Shown: piece by piece, positions 46,878-57,707 of the stretch
Position numbering within the stretch: the stretch's first letter is position 1
Layout: the number at the start of each line of letters is the position of its first letter
Made by a program: the position numbers and the translations under genes
The notes under the pieces: model-generated
Databases searched by the model: none
Seen by the model: the letters and a program-made list of their open reading frames with translations, nothing else
What the model was told of the DNA's origin: nothing
From: Strongylocentrotus droebachiensis
Taxonomy: Eukaryota > Echinodermata > Echinoidea > Camarodonta > Strongylocentrotidae
Assembly (NCBI GenBank): GCA_035222895.1
Contig: JAVYIG010002737.1
Location: forward strand, 166,711-230,710
Direction of reading: 5' to 3'
DNA length: 64,000 bases

Positions 46878-49800
46878 CTACAAACAAAGAGAGCCAAAAA
46901 GATACAAACTGAAGGAATCACCACTGAAGTTGCACACTTGGGCAATTGAATTCAACTTATTATAATTATCTGGCGACCAGATTTTAGTATTGATGGCAAA
47001 GATTAATGATAAATATAAATACTTTGCATTTGTGCAAGTTTGTTTTATCTTACTTATTCTTATTCTTTGTTCTTTTTGCCTTCACATATAAATTTATTCC
47101 CCCCCTTTTATTTCCAGCTCTCTCTCTCTCTCTCTCTCCCCACTCTAACTTTGTGTTTTGAGTGTTTATCTCTCTCTCTCTCTCTTAAAATTGTCCTGTT
47201 GTAAAATCAAAACAGATTACTTTAATTTCTACGGACAAAATAAATAAATGTCCTAATATCACACAAAATGAAAATCATTCATTTTGATTTTGCAACATGT
47301 ACAATATACAATTAACAAAGAAGAAACAAAAACTGTAATTCAAAATATATATATATATATATATATATACCGGTAATGACATAATATTTACTACAATACT
47401 ACATATGTTGAAACAGATCAAGATGTTGTAGAAGTGAAATCCTGGTTGATAAATTGTTACCTCTGAGATGTCCAGCTCACACTCTGAAACCGATTGCACA
47501 CCATGCAGCTCTAATCTCAGTTCTAATCTCCTGGGGCCTTTCTCATCACCATCCTGTACATCTAGACTGTACTGTGGCACTGGTAACTCCACCTTGGTGC
47601 TGGAGATCTCTTCAATGAGTCCACTCTTACCTTGGCTCCTGCCTCCTCCAGGATCCTTGCTGGATCCCACACCAAGATCTTGAAGTCTGTCCTCCAGCTC
47701 AGACTGGTCCAGGTCCTGGTTAGACAGTTCCTGGATCTTACCCAGGAGAGAGTCTGGGCTAAGCCCTGCAAGGTTCTCTTCAAGGATTTCTGCCTCCGTC
47801 TTTTCCCGCTTCCCAAAGAACCGCTTTGCCGATGCTAGAGATGCAATGTCTCCCTTGAACTTGAGACCCTGGCACTCTTTGTACGTCCTGGAGAGTTTCA
47901 CTTTGTGTTGATTCTCTACATAGTCCATGCCAAGCTGGATCAGTAGGTCTTCATCTACACCACTTTTAAAACTCTCCTCTAAAACATAGGGATTGAAGGC
48001 TAGACGAGCAACACTGTATTCACCTGCAAGTAAAGTAAAGCAAGGAGGGATTTTAATGATGTGAAGGTTACAATGTAAAGGTTTAAAATTGGGGTATATA
48101 TTCTTGGAACATACAGTATAACCAAAATAAAGTACCTCTCATTTAAGTTCTTTACCTATTTGAGGATCATATTTGTGCTTCCGTTACAACCACACCTTGT
48201 AGTACAGCTGTACAGTTGCCATGGCAACTCAATTATGAGGAGGTGGGCAGGTCTACTGGCTTATAAAAATTCAACATTGATATGGGAAAGGACAAAGATA
48301 ATGAACATGCAACTCTCATCTGTTGATCACTTTCATCATTTAACGTTTTGTTTTGTTAGCTAGGACCCTCTGCTATCAAAAGACGCATGGTTCCCATGAA
48401 GCTGGTACATTGTTTGGTGTGTTGGTGTGGCAATTACCATGGCAATGTTAACTACCATGGTAACACACCAACAAATACCCACACAATATTAGTACCTAGA
48501 TGTTACAGTGTGGTAGATGCCAGGAAAACATCACTTACAGGGTTCAAAATAGCAAAAAAAAGATTGCCTCGCCGCTATGCGACGGGTCAACCCCCCCCCC
48601 CCTTTAGCAAAAAGCTAGATCCGCCTCTGACTTGAAAAATATCATATGTTTGTACTACAAAAATATGGAAACTAATAGTAAACACCTTGATATGTATTTC
48701 AAACTGCCTGCTTGATTGCAAGAAATTGACTGTTGCTATGGAAATGTAAAGGAAAAATGTTGACATTTGTGAGAAAAACCCTGTAATAAATGCACAATAT
48801 GAAACAACTGTCTGCACAGTAAAGAAGAATCTTTTGTTTCTGTTAGCTACGATCATCAGCTATCATAATCTGCCTGTTTGCCATTAAATTAGTTGTGGGT
48901 GTGACCACTAGGATCATGTCACTCCACAGACGAAGGCTCAAGTACATGGTTGACTGATTTACTTTTTCAGTCATATTGGTCACTGTGTATTGTCCGTGCT
49001 TCCATGCTCACATGTCCTTAGGCTTCAGTCTCCCTATGGCAATTATAATTAGCAGGTTTATTCAGAAAAACATGGATTATTTCAACATAAGCAATGCATT
49101 TGTGTTGAAGCAGTAAACTTAAAAAAACAAAACTACACAGAGTACCAATGAAACAAGGTCAACGATATATCTACAGCACAAACACAAAAATGGGCAAGTT
49201 TAAACCAAAAATATTTTGCAACATCTTACAAACCATTGTTAAGATTATTTTGCTGTCTGTATATCAATAAGATTTGTTCATCAAAGAGGTCTGTTGCTTT
49301 TGTGCCTGTTACATAATGTAAAGGCACAGAGTCTTCATCAAATTGATAAACTGTATCCTCAGACTGTTACCTGAAGCATCTTTGTCTTGTTCAAGAGGAC
49401 CAGTAGCTACTGCTATAGGGTCTGAGTCAGTAGCAGGCTTGGGGATTTTCTTCCAGCTACACATGTTGATGTACAACACAGACTTTGTTGGTTTCTAAAT
49501 AAAGGTAAGAACAGAGAGGAAAAAAGGAACCCAATAAAGTAGAAATATTCAACCACTGGCAGTTAAGAATTATGCCTCCGCTTCTGATGAAATATCCCTC
49601 AAACTGTTTCTCATCTGACTAACTGCTGATCAGGTGAACCCAAATCCACTTGTTATTGTTTGTTACTTATCCGGTTTGATGAACAGTAGTTGATCAATTT
49701 TGAGATTTTTTACCTAAGATGGCCTTGAACCTTTGACCTATAATCGAAGCCATAGAAAGATATTATGTGTACGGTACATCACATTCACCTAAAAAATTAA

Positions 49801-50575
49801 TTAAATTATAATAATTAGTAATATAGTTGGGAGAATTAAAGAATCAATCAGATAAGTTTTTCCCATATTTTATCATTAATAAAGGTCTGTGTTCACTCAA
49901 ACTTTCAGATTATCTTTCATTGTACATCTAGCATTGAAGTCACTACCTTAGCACCATTTTCTCCTATCTGAACAATGTGACCAAGTCCCTTTAAAGCTAT
50001 AGGAAGTTATTGCATGAACAGCACAATTGTTGATGACGACAACTACGATTGAGGGGGAAAATGGTCTTGCTCCGATAGTCAGGTGAGACAAATATGCCAT
50101 AAATCAACAAATAATTTAAGACATCAACTCAATATTCACATTCTATTCTATGTGTAAGCAATAGATACAAATTGTTAAGTACTCAAGGTACTTCATATTA
50201 TATCAGTGTAACATGAAAAAGAGTTGTGGTTTAAAAAACTTAATGTAACAATATTTTGCATTAAAAATTGTTTTCTGTACTGTTTGATACAGAAATCTAG
50301 ACAAATACATATTTATTGAAATTTCAAAATGTTGCAAAATACACTCATTCTGTTTTTACACGTGTTTATAAATAGGGATGAATACATACAATTATTGATG
50401 TCTTGATGCAGGCGAAGGGCTTGGGTAGATCCATGTTTTGCTTGCCTTCCTCCATCGTTTTCTTGATGAATCTCTGATATGCTGCTGGATCTGAACTAGC
50501 CATTTCATCCAGCATAGCCCACACATGAGAGGCTTGCTTTGAAGTATCACTCCCCTGGCCTAGTCCCCCATCCAT
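46734..50575 (-). CDS. PIH1D2: PIH1D2 homologue (PIH1 domain-containing protein 2), four coding exons
   Basis: Exons 50575-50390, 49494-49371, 48023-47461 and 46877-46734 join in phase to 1017 nt, 338 residues plus stop (human 315). Residues 15-62 (VWAMLDEMASSDPAAYQRFI) match the PIH1D2 N-terminus; residues 63-103 carry LYINMCSWKKIPKP, matching human LFINLCQWTRIPAP; residues 239-245 are LIEEISS, identical to human; the C-terminal about 90 residues form a CS-like beta domain (LELRLELHGVQSVSECELDISE, then VNLFVEDRYDFYLPFP). PIH proteins act with RUVBL1/2 and Hsp90 in R2TP-like chaperones; PIH1D2 pairs with SPAG1 in the R2SP form, and PIH proteins are needed for axonemal dynein assembly. A strong acceptor at 50613-50614 suggests the first coding exon carries 37 nt of 5' UTR and that a non-coding exon lies upstream. 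Intron 2 holds RFX X-box sites. Confidence 0.93.
47119..47370. repeat. (TC)n and (AT)n microsatellites in PIH1D2 intron 3
   Basis: TC runs at about 47119-47136 and 47169-47183; an AT run at about 47347-47369. Confidence 0.9.
47461..48023 (-). CDS. PIH1D2: PIH1D2 coding exon 3 (largest)
   Basis: 563 nt from acceptor TTGCAG| to donor GAG|GTAACA. Starts GEYSVARLAFNPYVL (human AYTVIDVAYNPDVL), ends ECELDISE. Contains the end of the PIH1 domain, an acidic low-complexity linker (about residues 160-225) and the start of the CS-like domain with LIEEISS. Confidence 0.92.
48215..48745 (-). promoter_or_regulatory. cluster of RFX X-box sites in PIH1D2 intron 2
   Basis: GTTGCCATGGCAAC at 48215-48228 is a perfect, fully palindromic X-box, part of a 16-bp palindrome at 48214-48229. 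Near matches lie at 48433-48446 (ATTACCATGGCAAT), 48451-48464 (ACTACCATGGTAAC) and 48732-48745 (GTTGCTATGGAAAT). RFX factors bind X-boxes and drive ciliary genes, and PIH1D2 belongs to a family used in cilia, which makes an intronic enhancer plausible. Binding is inferred, not shown. Confidence 0.5.
49371..49494 (-). CDS. PIH1D2: PIH1D2 coding exon 2
   Basis: 124 nt, 41 codons plus one base, from acceptor TTTAG| to donor TCAG|GTAAC. Encodes KPTKSVLYINMCSWKKIPKP and following residues, the core strand of the PIH1 domain. Confidence 0.9.
50390..50575 (-). CDS. PIH1D2: PIH1D2 coding exon 1
   Basis: 186 nt, 62 codons, phase 0. ATG at 50575-50573 in context AGAATGG. Donor ATT|GTATGT. Acceptor at TTTGCAG| (exon would begin at 50612) has a good pyrimidine tract, placing the ATG 37 nt into the exon. 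Confidence 0.9.
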
Positions 50576-50615
50576 TCTAAACACACACTATGTGTAATGT
50601 GTTGTTGAGAACCTG

Positions 50616-50692
50616 CAAATTAAAGAGAAGGTTTATGGGGATGAATACGATGCCAAATTAAAGAGAAGGTTTATGGGGATGAATTTGATGCC
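50616..50692. repeat. 37-bp direct duplication near PIH1D2 start
   Basis: AAATTAAAGAGAAGGTTTAT plus GGGGATGAAT occurs twice in tandem with three changes. It covers the polypyrimidine tract of the acceptor at 50613, so this splice signal is duplicated. Confidence 0.85.
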
Positions 50693-51107
50693 AAACTTTC
50701 TCTGTAGTATGGGTTCTGCTTTGTTTGCCTTAATCAGGGTAAATAAATGAGCAGTTTTTAACAATTCCTATTTACAACATAATGTTCAGGAGACACATCT
50801 TCTCTCTCTCTCTATTTTAAGACCTCATCTCTCATACCAAAATGCAACCCCCCCCCCCCTGCCCCCTTTTTTTATTCATCAACAGCCCATGTTACTATTA
50901 CAGTACTTGCACGCCTGGTGCATTCAATTGTCAAGCCTTATTGGCTTATACAGATAAACCATTTTCCATTTGTACTATGGTTTATCATATTTTGAATGTC
51001 AATTTGTCAATTTATACATAATCTTGATATTGTTATCTGTTATGATATTCCTTGTTTTATCTTTACAAGTCATGATGATGGAAATAAATGTCAAGTCAAC
51101 TTGTCAG

Positions 51108-53963
51108 TTTTAACTGTTGTGCTTTACACCCTTGATAAGAGTCATTGGCTAGTATTTAACTGTTGTGCTTTACACCCTTGATAAGAGTCATTGGCTAGTA
51201 TTTAACTGTTGTGCTTTACACCCTTGATAAGAGTCAGTGGCTAGTATTTAACTGTTGTGCTTTACACCCTTGATAAGAGTCAGTGGCTAGTATTTAACTG
51301 TTGTGCTTTACACCCTTGATAAGAGTCATTGGCTAGTATTTAACTGTTGTGCTTTACACCCTTGATAAGAGTCATTGGCTAGTATTTAACTGTTGTGCTT
51401 TACACCCTTGATAAGAGTCATTGGCTAGTATTTAACTGTTGTGCTTTACACCCTTGATAAGAGTCAGTGGCTAGTATTTAACTGTTGTGCTTTACACCCT
51501 TGATAAGAGTCAGTGGCTAGTATTTAACTGTTGTGCTTTACACCCTTGATAAGAGTCATTGGCTAGTATTTAACTGTTGTGCTTTACACCCTTGATAAGA
51601 GTCATTGGCTAGTATTTAACTGTTGTGCTTTACACCCTTGATAAGAGTCATTGGCTAGTATTTAACTGTTGTGCTTTACACCCTTGATAAGAGTCATTGG
51701 CTAGTATTTAACTGTTGTGCTTTACACCCTTGATAAGAGTCATTGGCTAGTATTTAACTGTTGTGCTTTACACCCTTGATAAGAGTCATTGGCTAGTATT
51801 TAACTGTTGTGCTTTACACCCTTGATAAGAGTCATTGGCTAGTATTTAACTGTTGTGCTTTACACCCTTGATAAGAGTCATTGGCTAGTATTTAACTGTT
51901 GTGCTTTACACCCTTGATAAGAGTCATTGGCTAGTATTTAACTGTTGTGCTTTACATCCTTGATAAGAGTCATTGGCTAGTATTTAACTGTTGTGCTTTA
52001 CACCCTTGATAAGAGTCATTGGCTAGTATTTAACTGTTGTGCTTTACACCCTTGATAAGAGTCATTGGCTAGTATTTAACTGTTGTGCTTTACACCCTTG
52101 ATAAGAGTCAGTGGCTAGTATTTAACTGTTGTGCTTTACACCCTTGATAAGAGTCAGTGGCTAGTATTTAACTGTTGTGCTTTACACCCTTGATAAGAGT
52201 CATTGGCTAGTATTTAACTGTTGTGCTTTACACCCTTGATAAGAGTCATTGGCTAGTATTTAACTGTTGTGCTTTACACCCTTGATAAGAGTCATTGGCT
52301 AGTATTTAACTGTTGTGCTTTACACCCTTGATAAGAGTCATTGGCTAGTATTTAACTGTTGTGCTTTACACCCATGATAAGAGTCAGTGGCTAGTATTTA
52401 ACTGTTGTGCTTTACACCCTTGATAAGAGTCATTGGCTAGTATTTAACTGTTGTGCTTTACACCCTTGATAAGAGTCAGTGGCTAGTATTTAACTGTTGT
52501 GCTTTACACCCTTGATAAGAGTCAGTGGCTAGTATTTAACTGTTGTGCTTTACACCCTTGATAAGAGTCATTGGCTAGTATTTAACTGTTGTGCTTTACA
52601 CCCTTGATAAGAGTCATTGGCTAGTATTTAACTGTTGTGCTTTACACCCTTGATAAGAGTCAGTGGCTAGTATTTAACTGTTGTGCTTTACACCCTTGAT
52701 AAGAGTCAGTGGCTAGTATTTAACTGTTGTGCTTTACACCCTTGATAAGAGTCAGTGGCTAGTATTTAACTGTTGTGCTTTACACCCTTGATAAGAGTCA
52801 GTGGCTAGTATTTAACTGTTGTGCTTTACACCCTTGATAAGAGTCATTGGCTAGTATTTAACTGTTGTGCTTTACACCCTTGATAAGAGTCATTGGCTAG
52901 TATTTAACTGTTGTGCTTTACACCCATGATAAGAGTCAGTGGCTAGTATTTAACTGTTGTGCTTTACACCCTTGATAAGAGTCATTGGCTAGTATTTAAC
53001 TGTTGTGCTTTACACCCTTGATAAGAGTCAGTGGCTAGTATTTAACTGTTGTGCTTTACACCCTTGATAAGAGTCATTGGCTAGTATTTAACTGTTGTGC
53101 TTTACACCCTTGATAAGAGTCATTGGCTAGTATTTAACTGTTGTGCTTTACACCCTTGATTTGAGTCATTGGCTAGTATTTAACTGTTGTGCTTTACACC
53201 CATGATAAGAGTCAGTGGCTAGTATTTAACTGTTGTGCTTTACACCCTTGATAAGAGTCATTGGCTAGTATTTAACTGTTGTGCTTTACACCCTTGATAA
53301 GAGTCATTGGCTAGTATTTAACTGTTGTGCTTTACACCCTTGATAAGAGTCATTGGCTAGTATTTAACTGTTGTGCTTTACACCCTTGATAAGAGTCATT
53401 GGCTAGTATTTAACTGTTGTGCTTTACACCCATGATAAGAGTCATTGGCTAGTATTTAACTGTTGTGCTTTACACCCTTGATAAGAGTCATTGGCTAGTA
53501 TTTAACTGTTGTGCTTTACACCCTTGATAAGAGTCAGTGGCTAGTATTTAACTGTTGTGCTTTACACCCATGATAAGAGTCATTGGCTAGTATTTAACTG
53601 TTGTGCTTTACACCCTTGATAAGAGTCATTGGCTAGTATTTAACTGTTGTGCTTTACACCCTTGATAAGAGTCATTGGCTAGTATTTAACTGTTGTGCTT
53701 TACACCCTTGATAAGAGTCATTGGCTAGTATTTAACTGTTGTGCTTTACACCCTTGATAAGAGTCAGTGGCTAGTATTTAACTGTTGTGCTTTACACCCT
53801 TGATAAGAGTCATTGGCTAGTATTTAACTGTTGTGCTTTACACCCTTGATAAGAGTCATTGGCTAGTATTTAACTGTTGTGCTTTACACCCTTGATAAGA
53901 GTCATTGGCTAGTATTTAACTGTTGTGCTTTACACCCTTGATAAGAGTCATTGGCTAGTATTT
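51108..53963. repeat. 46-bp minisatellite, about 62 copies
   Basis: Unit contains TTTAACTGTTGTGCTTTACA and CCCTTGATAAGAGTCATTGG. Copies are almost identical, differing mainly at one T/G site (GTCATTGG or GTCAGTGG), in an occasional CCCATGATAAG and once TTGATTTGAG. Each unit has TGATAAG, a GATA-factor site. Starts about 500 bp upstream of the PIH1D2 first coding exon. Confidence 0.98.
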
Positions 53964-55386
53964 GGAAAAAATCTCTTCCAAAGTGAGTTGACAATATTTG
54001 TCTGCACAAAACAAGGCTTGTCAAACAAAGTTTAGATGGTATATTGACTCCCTATCACCCATTGCATCATGGAATTGGGGAATCCCCTGCAACACTTGAT
54101 TAGTGAACTTACACTTGATTAGTGAACTTACACTTAATTATTTTGTGTAGGGCCCTCTATAATTCATGCTTGGGTGAGCACTGCTCACTTTTGTAAAGGG
54201 TATGAAAATTAGGTTGCACAGGAATTAGCCTTCCAATTTGTGAGAGGTAAATCCTTTGGAGCTTATGGAATTGAGGATGATATGACCAATTTATGATCAA
54301 TTGTGATGAGTTTTGGTTTGCTGAGTGAAATTTGTGGTTTATGGGATTAACATTTTATGCATGAGTGAACAGGAATTGCATTTTTAATTGTAGCATTGTA
54401 ACTTTCCCTGGTAGACTCATACTGCTTTCAAACTGGCTTCTATCGGAGTCACACCGATGACAATACCGATTGAATTTTCCTTATGTAAACAAAGGTGAAA
54501 CTGCCGTTTTTCCTGCTGTCGCTTTCATACTGTCGGTGAAATTCAATTGCTGTGGCGACCACTTGCCAGAAGTGAAGAATTATTACGTAATTATTAAGCC
54601 CGCCCCCCATCTAGCTGGCATGCAGCATGTTCAACAAAAAGTCAACAAACACAGCTGGTTACGATAAAGCGCGCGTACACTGCGACCATTTTAATCAGTG
54701 TTTTAATCGCTGTTTTCTCCCAAACGCATTCACAGTGGCTGTTTCATCGGTGTCACACCGATATAATGAGAATTTCTCCTGCTCTAGAGCAGGATAATTT
54801 AATCGCCTATATCTCTTCTTTTCATCGGCTATTTAATCGGCTTTTTCTCCTCTGTAGCATTCATAGTGGCCGTTTCATTAAATCAGGTATAGGGCCCAGA
54901 AAGATGTCCAACTTAACTCGAAATTGGTCAGTGTGGTGCAATGAATTTAGTATATGTGTGAAGAGTATCACTTCCGTGTTCACTCCATCGCAGCGAATTT
55001 GCAAATGACGCACTCGCTGATGTGCAAGAGGTATTTATATACATGTACAATACCCTTGCCATGCGGAAGCGCTCTCCCAGTATTCGGTCAACGCATTGAC
55101 ATTCAGTGCTTTGTCGCGCAATTGTGTGAAAATAGTGTGCAAATACAAGTCGCTCCTTGTCACATAGATACCACGAACAAACCATGTGACCGAATTCTAT
55201 TCGGCGTGACCGAATTCTGGGCAGAAAACTGCTCCTCCTTCTTTCGGAAATATTTTGCCCTTCCTCATTCTAGATTTTAAGTGACTTTAAAATCCTGTTA
55301 GAGGACTAATTTTCTTTTCCTTTGATGGGTAGATTGCCAAATAAAGGAGGTAAGAATTCAAATTATTAGCGATTTCCCCTTAAGTA
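53964..55386. other. no gene recognised
   Basis: Contains repeated TCGG, TTTAATCG and GCATTCAnAGTGGC motifs (54430-54890) that look like an old transposon; no coding frame. Confidence 0.5.
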
Positions 55387-56284
55387 AGGTGTCTGATGTT
55401 GTGTGCTAAAATCCTTCCCATAGAGATTGCATGCATCCTACGTGCATTGCGCGATCATGCAAAATTGGTCAATGATTTTATGAACAAAGTAAAATTCAAA
55501 CCTTTATTGCTCGTGATCCTGAAGGTGAAACTCAATAAATGAGGTGTCATATGAAAGAGCAGGTTTTTTTCCATATTCCCCAAATAGGCGCACCCCCAAA
55601 ATTCTAAAAATATCTTGGTCAAAACAGCAATTGAAATGTTGTTTGCATCCTAGCTCCAAAATTTGCCACTTTCCTGAAGCGCGCCCCCCGGGCTTATGTC
55701 GGGCTAGATGTAAGGAAAATATCTATGCACTTATTTTTTCGCTAGCCCCAAGAGATCACTCGCAATAACAGTTTAAAAATACCCTTCCCCCTAATTGTTG
55801 GATCAGCTAATTAGGGAGGCTTGCGCTCCGCTCAGTCCAAACCATGGTTACATCGCGTAACATCTGCACATAAATATGCATTCGAACCACGTATGTATAT
55901 TAGGCGAATGAAACCCGCTCTCATTCCCGGAAGTGAATGCATGTTATAGTCAATGGAGGTATCGCGTAGACAACGTGCTCATGTTGCACATTCAGCTTAG
56001 CAGCATGCGTATGCTGTGCAAAGGCATGCATATTGCACGATGGAGCTGTTTGGCTAAATTTAGTAAAACAACATAACTCTGCATTTACGTCTTTTTCGTC
56101 GAGTCTGACCAAAATGCTATGAATATTGCAGAGTTTTGGAGGGGCTGCATCTTTTGATAGAAACATTGGTGAGTCTTGAAATTTGAAATGTATTATTCTG
56201 TTTACATTTTTTAAATCACATATTTTAAAAAAATGGTGAAAAACGATCCCAAATTGAAAATTGAAAAATCGTCCAGACACCCTA
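55387..56284. mobile_element. non-autonomous TIR element, copy 2
   Basis: 898 bp sharing the ends AGGTGTCTGA and CAGACACCCTA with copy 1 at 26 kb, plus long stretches of near identity (for example GGTGAAACTCAATAAATGAG and CTAGCTCCAAAATTTGCCAC). No clear flanking duplication here; a CTTAAGT repeat on the left and at 56304 may mark a larger unit. Confidence 0.72.
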
Positions 56285-56554
56285 GATCTAGGCCTAGAGT
56301 CTAGTCTTAAGTGACCGAATACCGGGCGCGCTACCCTATGATTTTTGGATGATGAATGTGAAATGTCATGCAAAAATGACAGCCCCATTAGCGGTTTTCG
56401 CCTATTTACCTACATTTTTTGGTGATTTTTTTGTAATGAAAAAGATTCATTCGGTCACATTTGAGATCACAACTTTTGTTTTAAAAACAAAGGAAAATAA
56501 AGCAATTACGGTAGACTAAAAGATTTTTCGGGCGTTCAAAATTGGCATAACTTT

Positions 56555-56632
56555 GGTAGGGATTCGAACTCTTGCGTACATTAGGTGATGTATCTACAAA
56601 CAACGCCGTAGACCACTCGGCCATCGCGCACT
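56555..56632 (-). pseudogene. tRNA-like pseudogene or SINE head (Leu/Ser type)
   Basis: Minus strand GCGCGATGGCCGAGTGGTCT resembles a tRNA D-arm region with a variable arm and GAGTTCGAATCCCTACC a T arm, but the acceptor stem does not pair well. Probably a SINE head or tRNA relic rather than a working tRNA. Confidence 0.4.
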
Positions 56633-56985
56633 GTCACCATGTTTGGTAGTTTTCTCCAATATATACATTAAAATGAATTGAAAACGGATTCGCGTGATGG
56701 ATGCTTCGCAAAAGCTTCATTAAACGGACCCTTCTTTTACTTTTGCAATGCATATTGGCACGAACTTAGATCAAGATCTATCGGCAGATGTTGTTTTTTT
56801 GTTTTTGGAAGTTTATTTTCGTCTTCATGTCAACAATGCAAGATAAAATTGTCGGTAAGATCGATCGAGATTCAATTGTATTGAAATTACCGACCAATTA
56901 TTCGCACACGTACGGTATCCTCAATCGCTCAGACCATTTTTTAACATGTAAACCTATGGGGTAACCATGGAGACTGACCTATTTT

Positions 56986-57007
56986 CCCAATAACCATGGT
57001 TATTGGG
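56986..57007. repeat. 22-bp palindrome with CCATGG core
   Basis: Arms CCCAATAACCA and TGGTTATTGGG, with similar ACCATGG sites just before (56963) and after (57032). Confidence 0.9.
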
Positions 57008-57198
57008 ATTTTAGAACTGTTTTAACCATGGTTACTGGGAATTTTCGGGAACAGTTAAAGTTTATGAATGCAATTTCGACCAATCAGATTGCTGGATTAC
57101 TTATTAGTATTACGTATAGCTAGAGAGAGAGAGAGATCCAAGTACAGTACGCATGCGATATCAATATTCATGCATATCATATGTACATGTACATAGTA

Positions 57199-57659
57199 TC
57201 ATTCCGGATGCAGAAGAGGGAAGAGAGGATGAATCTGAGGAGCAGCTTGCAAACAAAGTTTGCAAAGTTGCAATGCAGGCAGGGGTGGATCTAAAAGAGG
57301 TAGAAATTTCATCTTGCCATCGTTTTGGGAAGAAATCAGCAGATAGAACGCGTCAGACTTTTGTTCGTCTGAACAACAGGAGGCAGCGAGATCGCTTTTA
57401 CGATGCCCGCTTCGCACTGAAAGGAAAGGATGGATGTGAGGGAGTCTACATCAATGAGGACCTCACTCCGATGCGATACGCTGTCCTGAGGGCAGCAAAA
57501 AGTTCTTCGTCTGTGAAGCGTGTTTCCACGAAGAACGGAAACATAGTATGCAAGAAAAAAGATGATGAATACGTAACGATTGCTTCACCAGATGACCTCT
57601 TTGAGATTGGCTTCAACGATATTAATTACAAGGACTTCAAACTACATTTCATGGAATAA
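57199..57659 (+). pseudogene. LINE ORF1, C-terminal part
   Basis: About 150 codons without an internal stop: acidic start (DAEEGREDESEEQ), then an RRM-like ORF1 core with CHRFGKK, RQTFVRLNNRRQRDRFYDAR and VYINEDLTPMRY, the pattern of the nucleic-acid chaperone ORF1p of CR1-like LINEs. The N-terminal half (coiled coil or zinc-finger part) is missing, consistent with 5' truncation during insertion. No trusted start codon. Confidence 0.7.
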
Positions 57660-57707
57660 AGCATTTTTTAACCACCCCATGTGGGCACACTTTAAAACAT
57701 CCTCAAA

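Noticed and set aside
48541-48629. Full hAT element ending GATCCGCCTCTG
   Set aside because: Only the right end is recognisable; no left end or matching 8-bp duplication found.
51108-53963. Array as an ORF-bearing or centromere-like satellite
   Set aside because: Unit of 46 bp has no long frame, and a single 2.9-kb array is a minisatellite.
56555-56632. Functional tRNA gene
   Set aside because: Box-like motifs are present but the acceptor stem does not pair; listed only as a relic.
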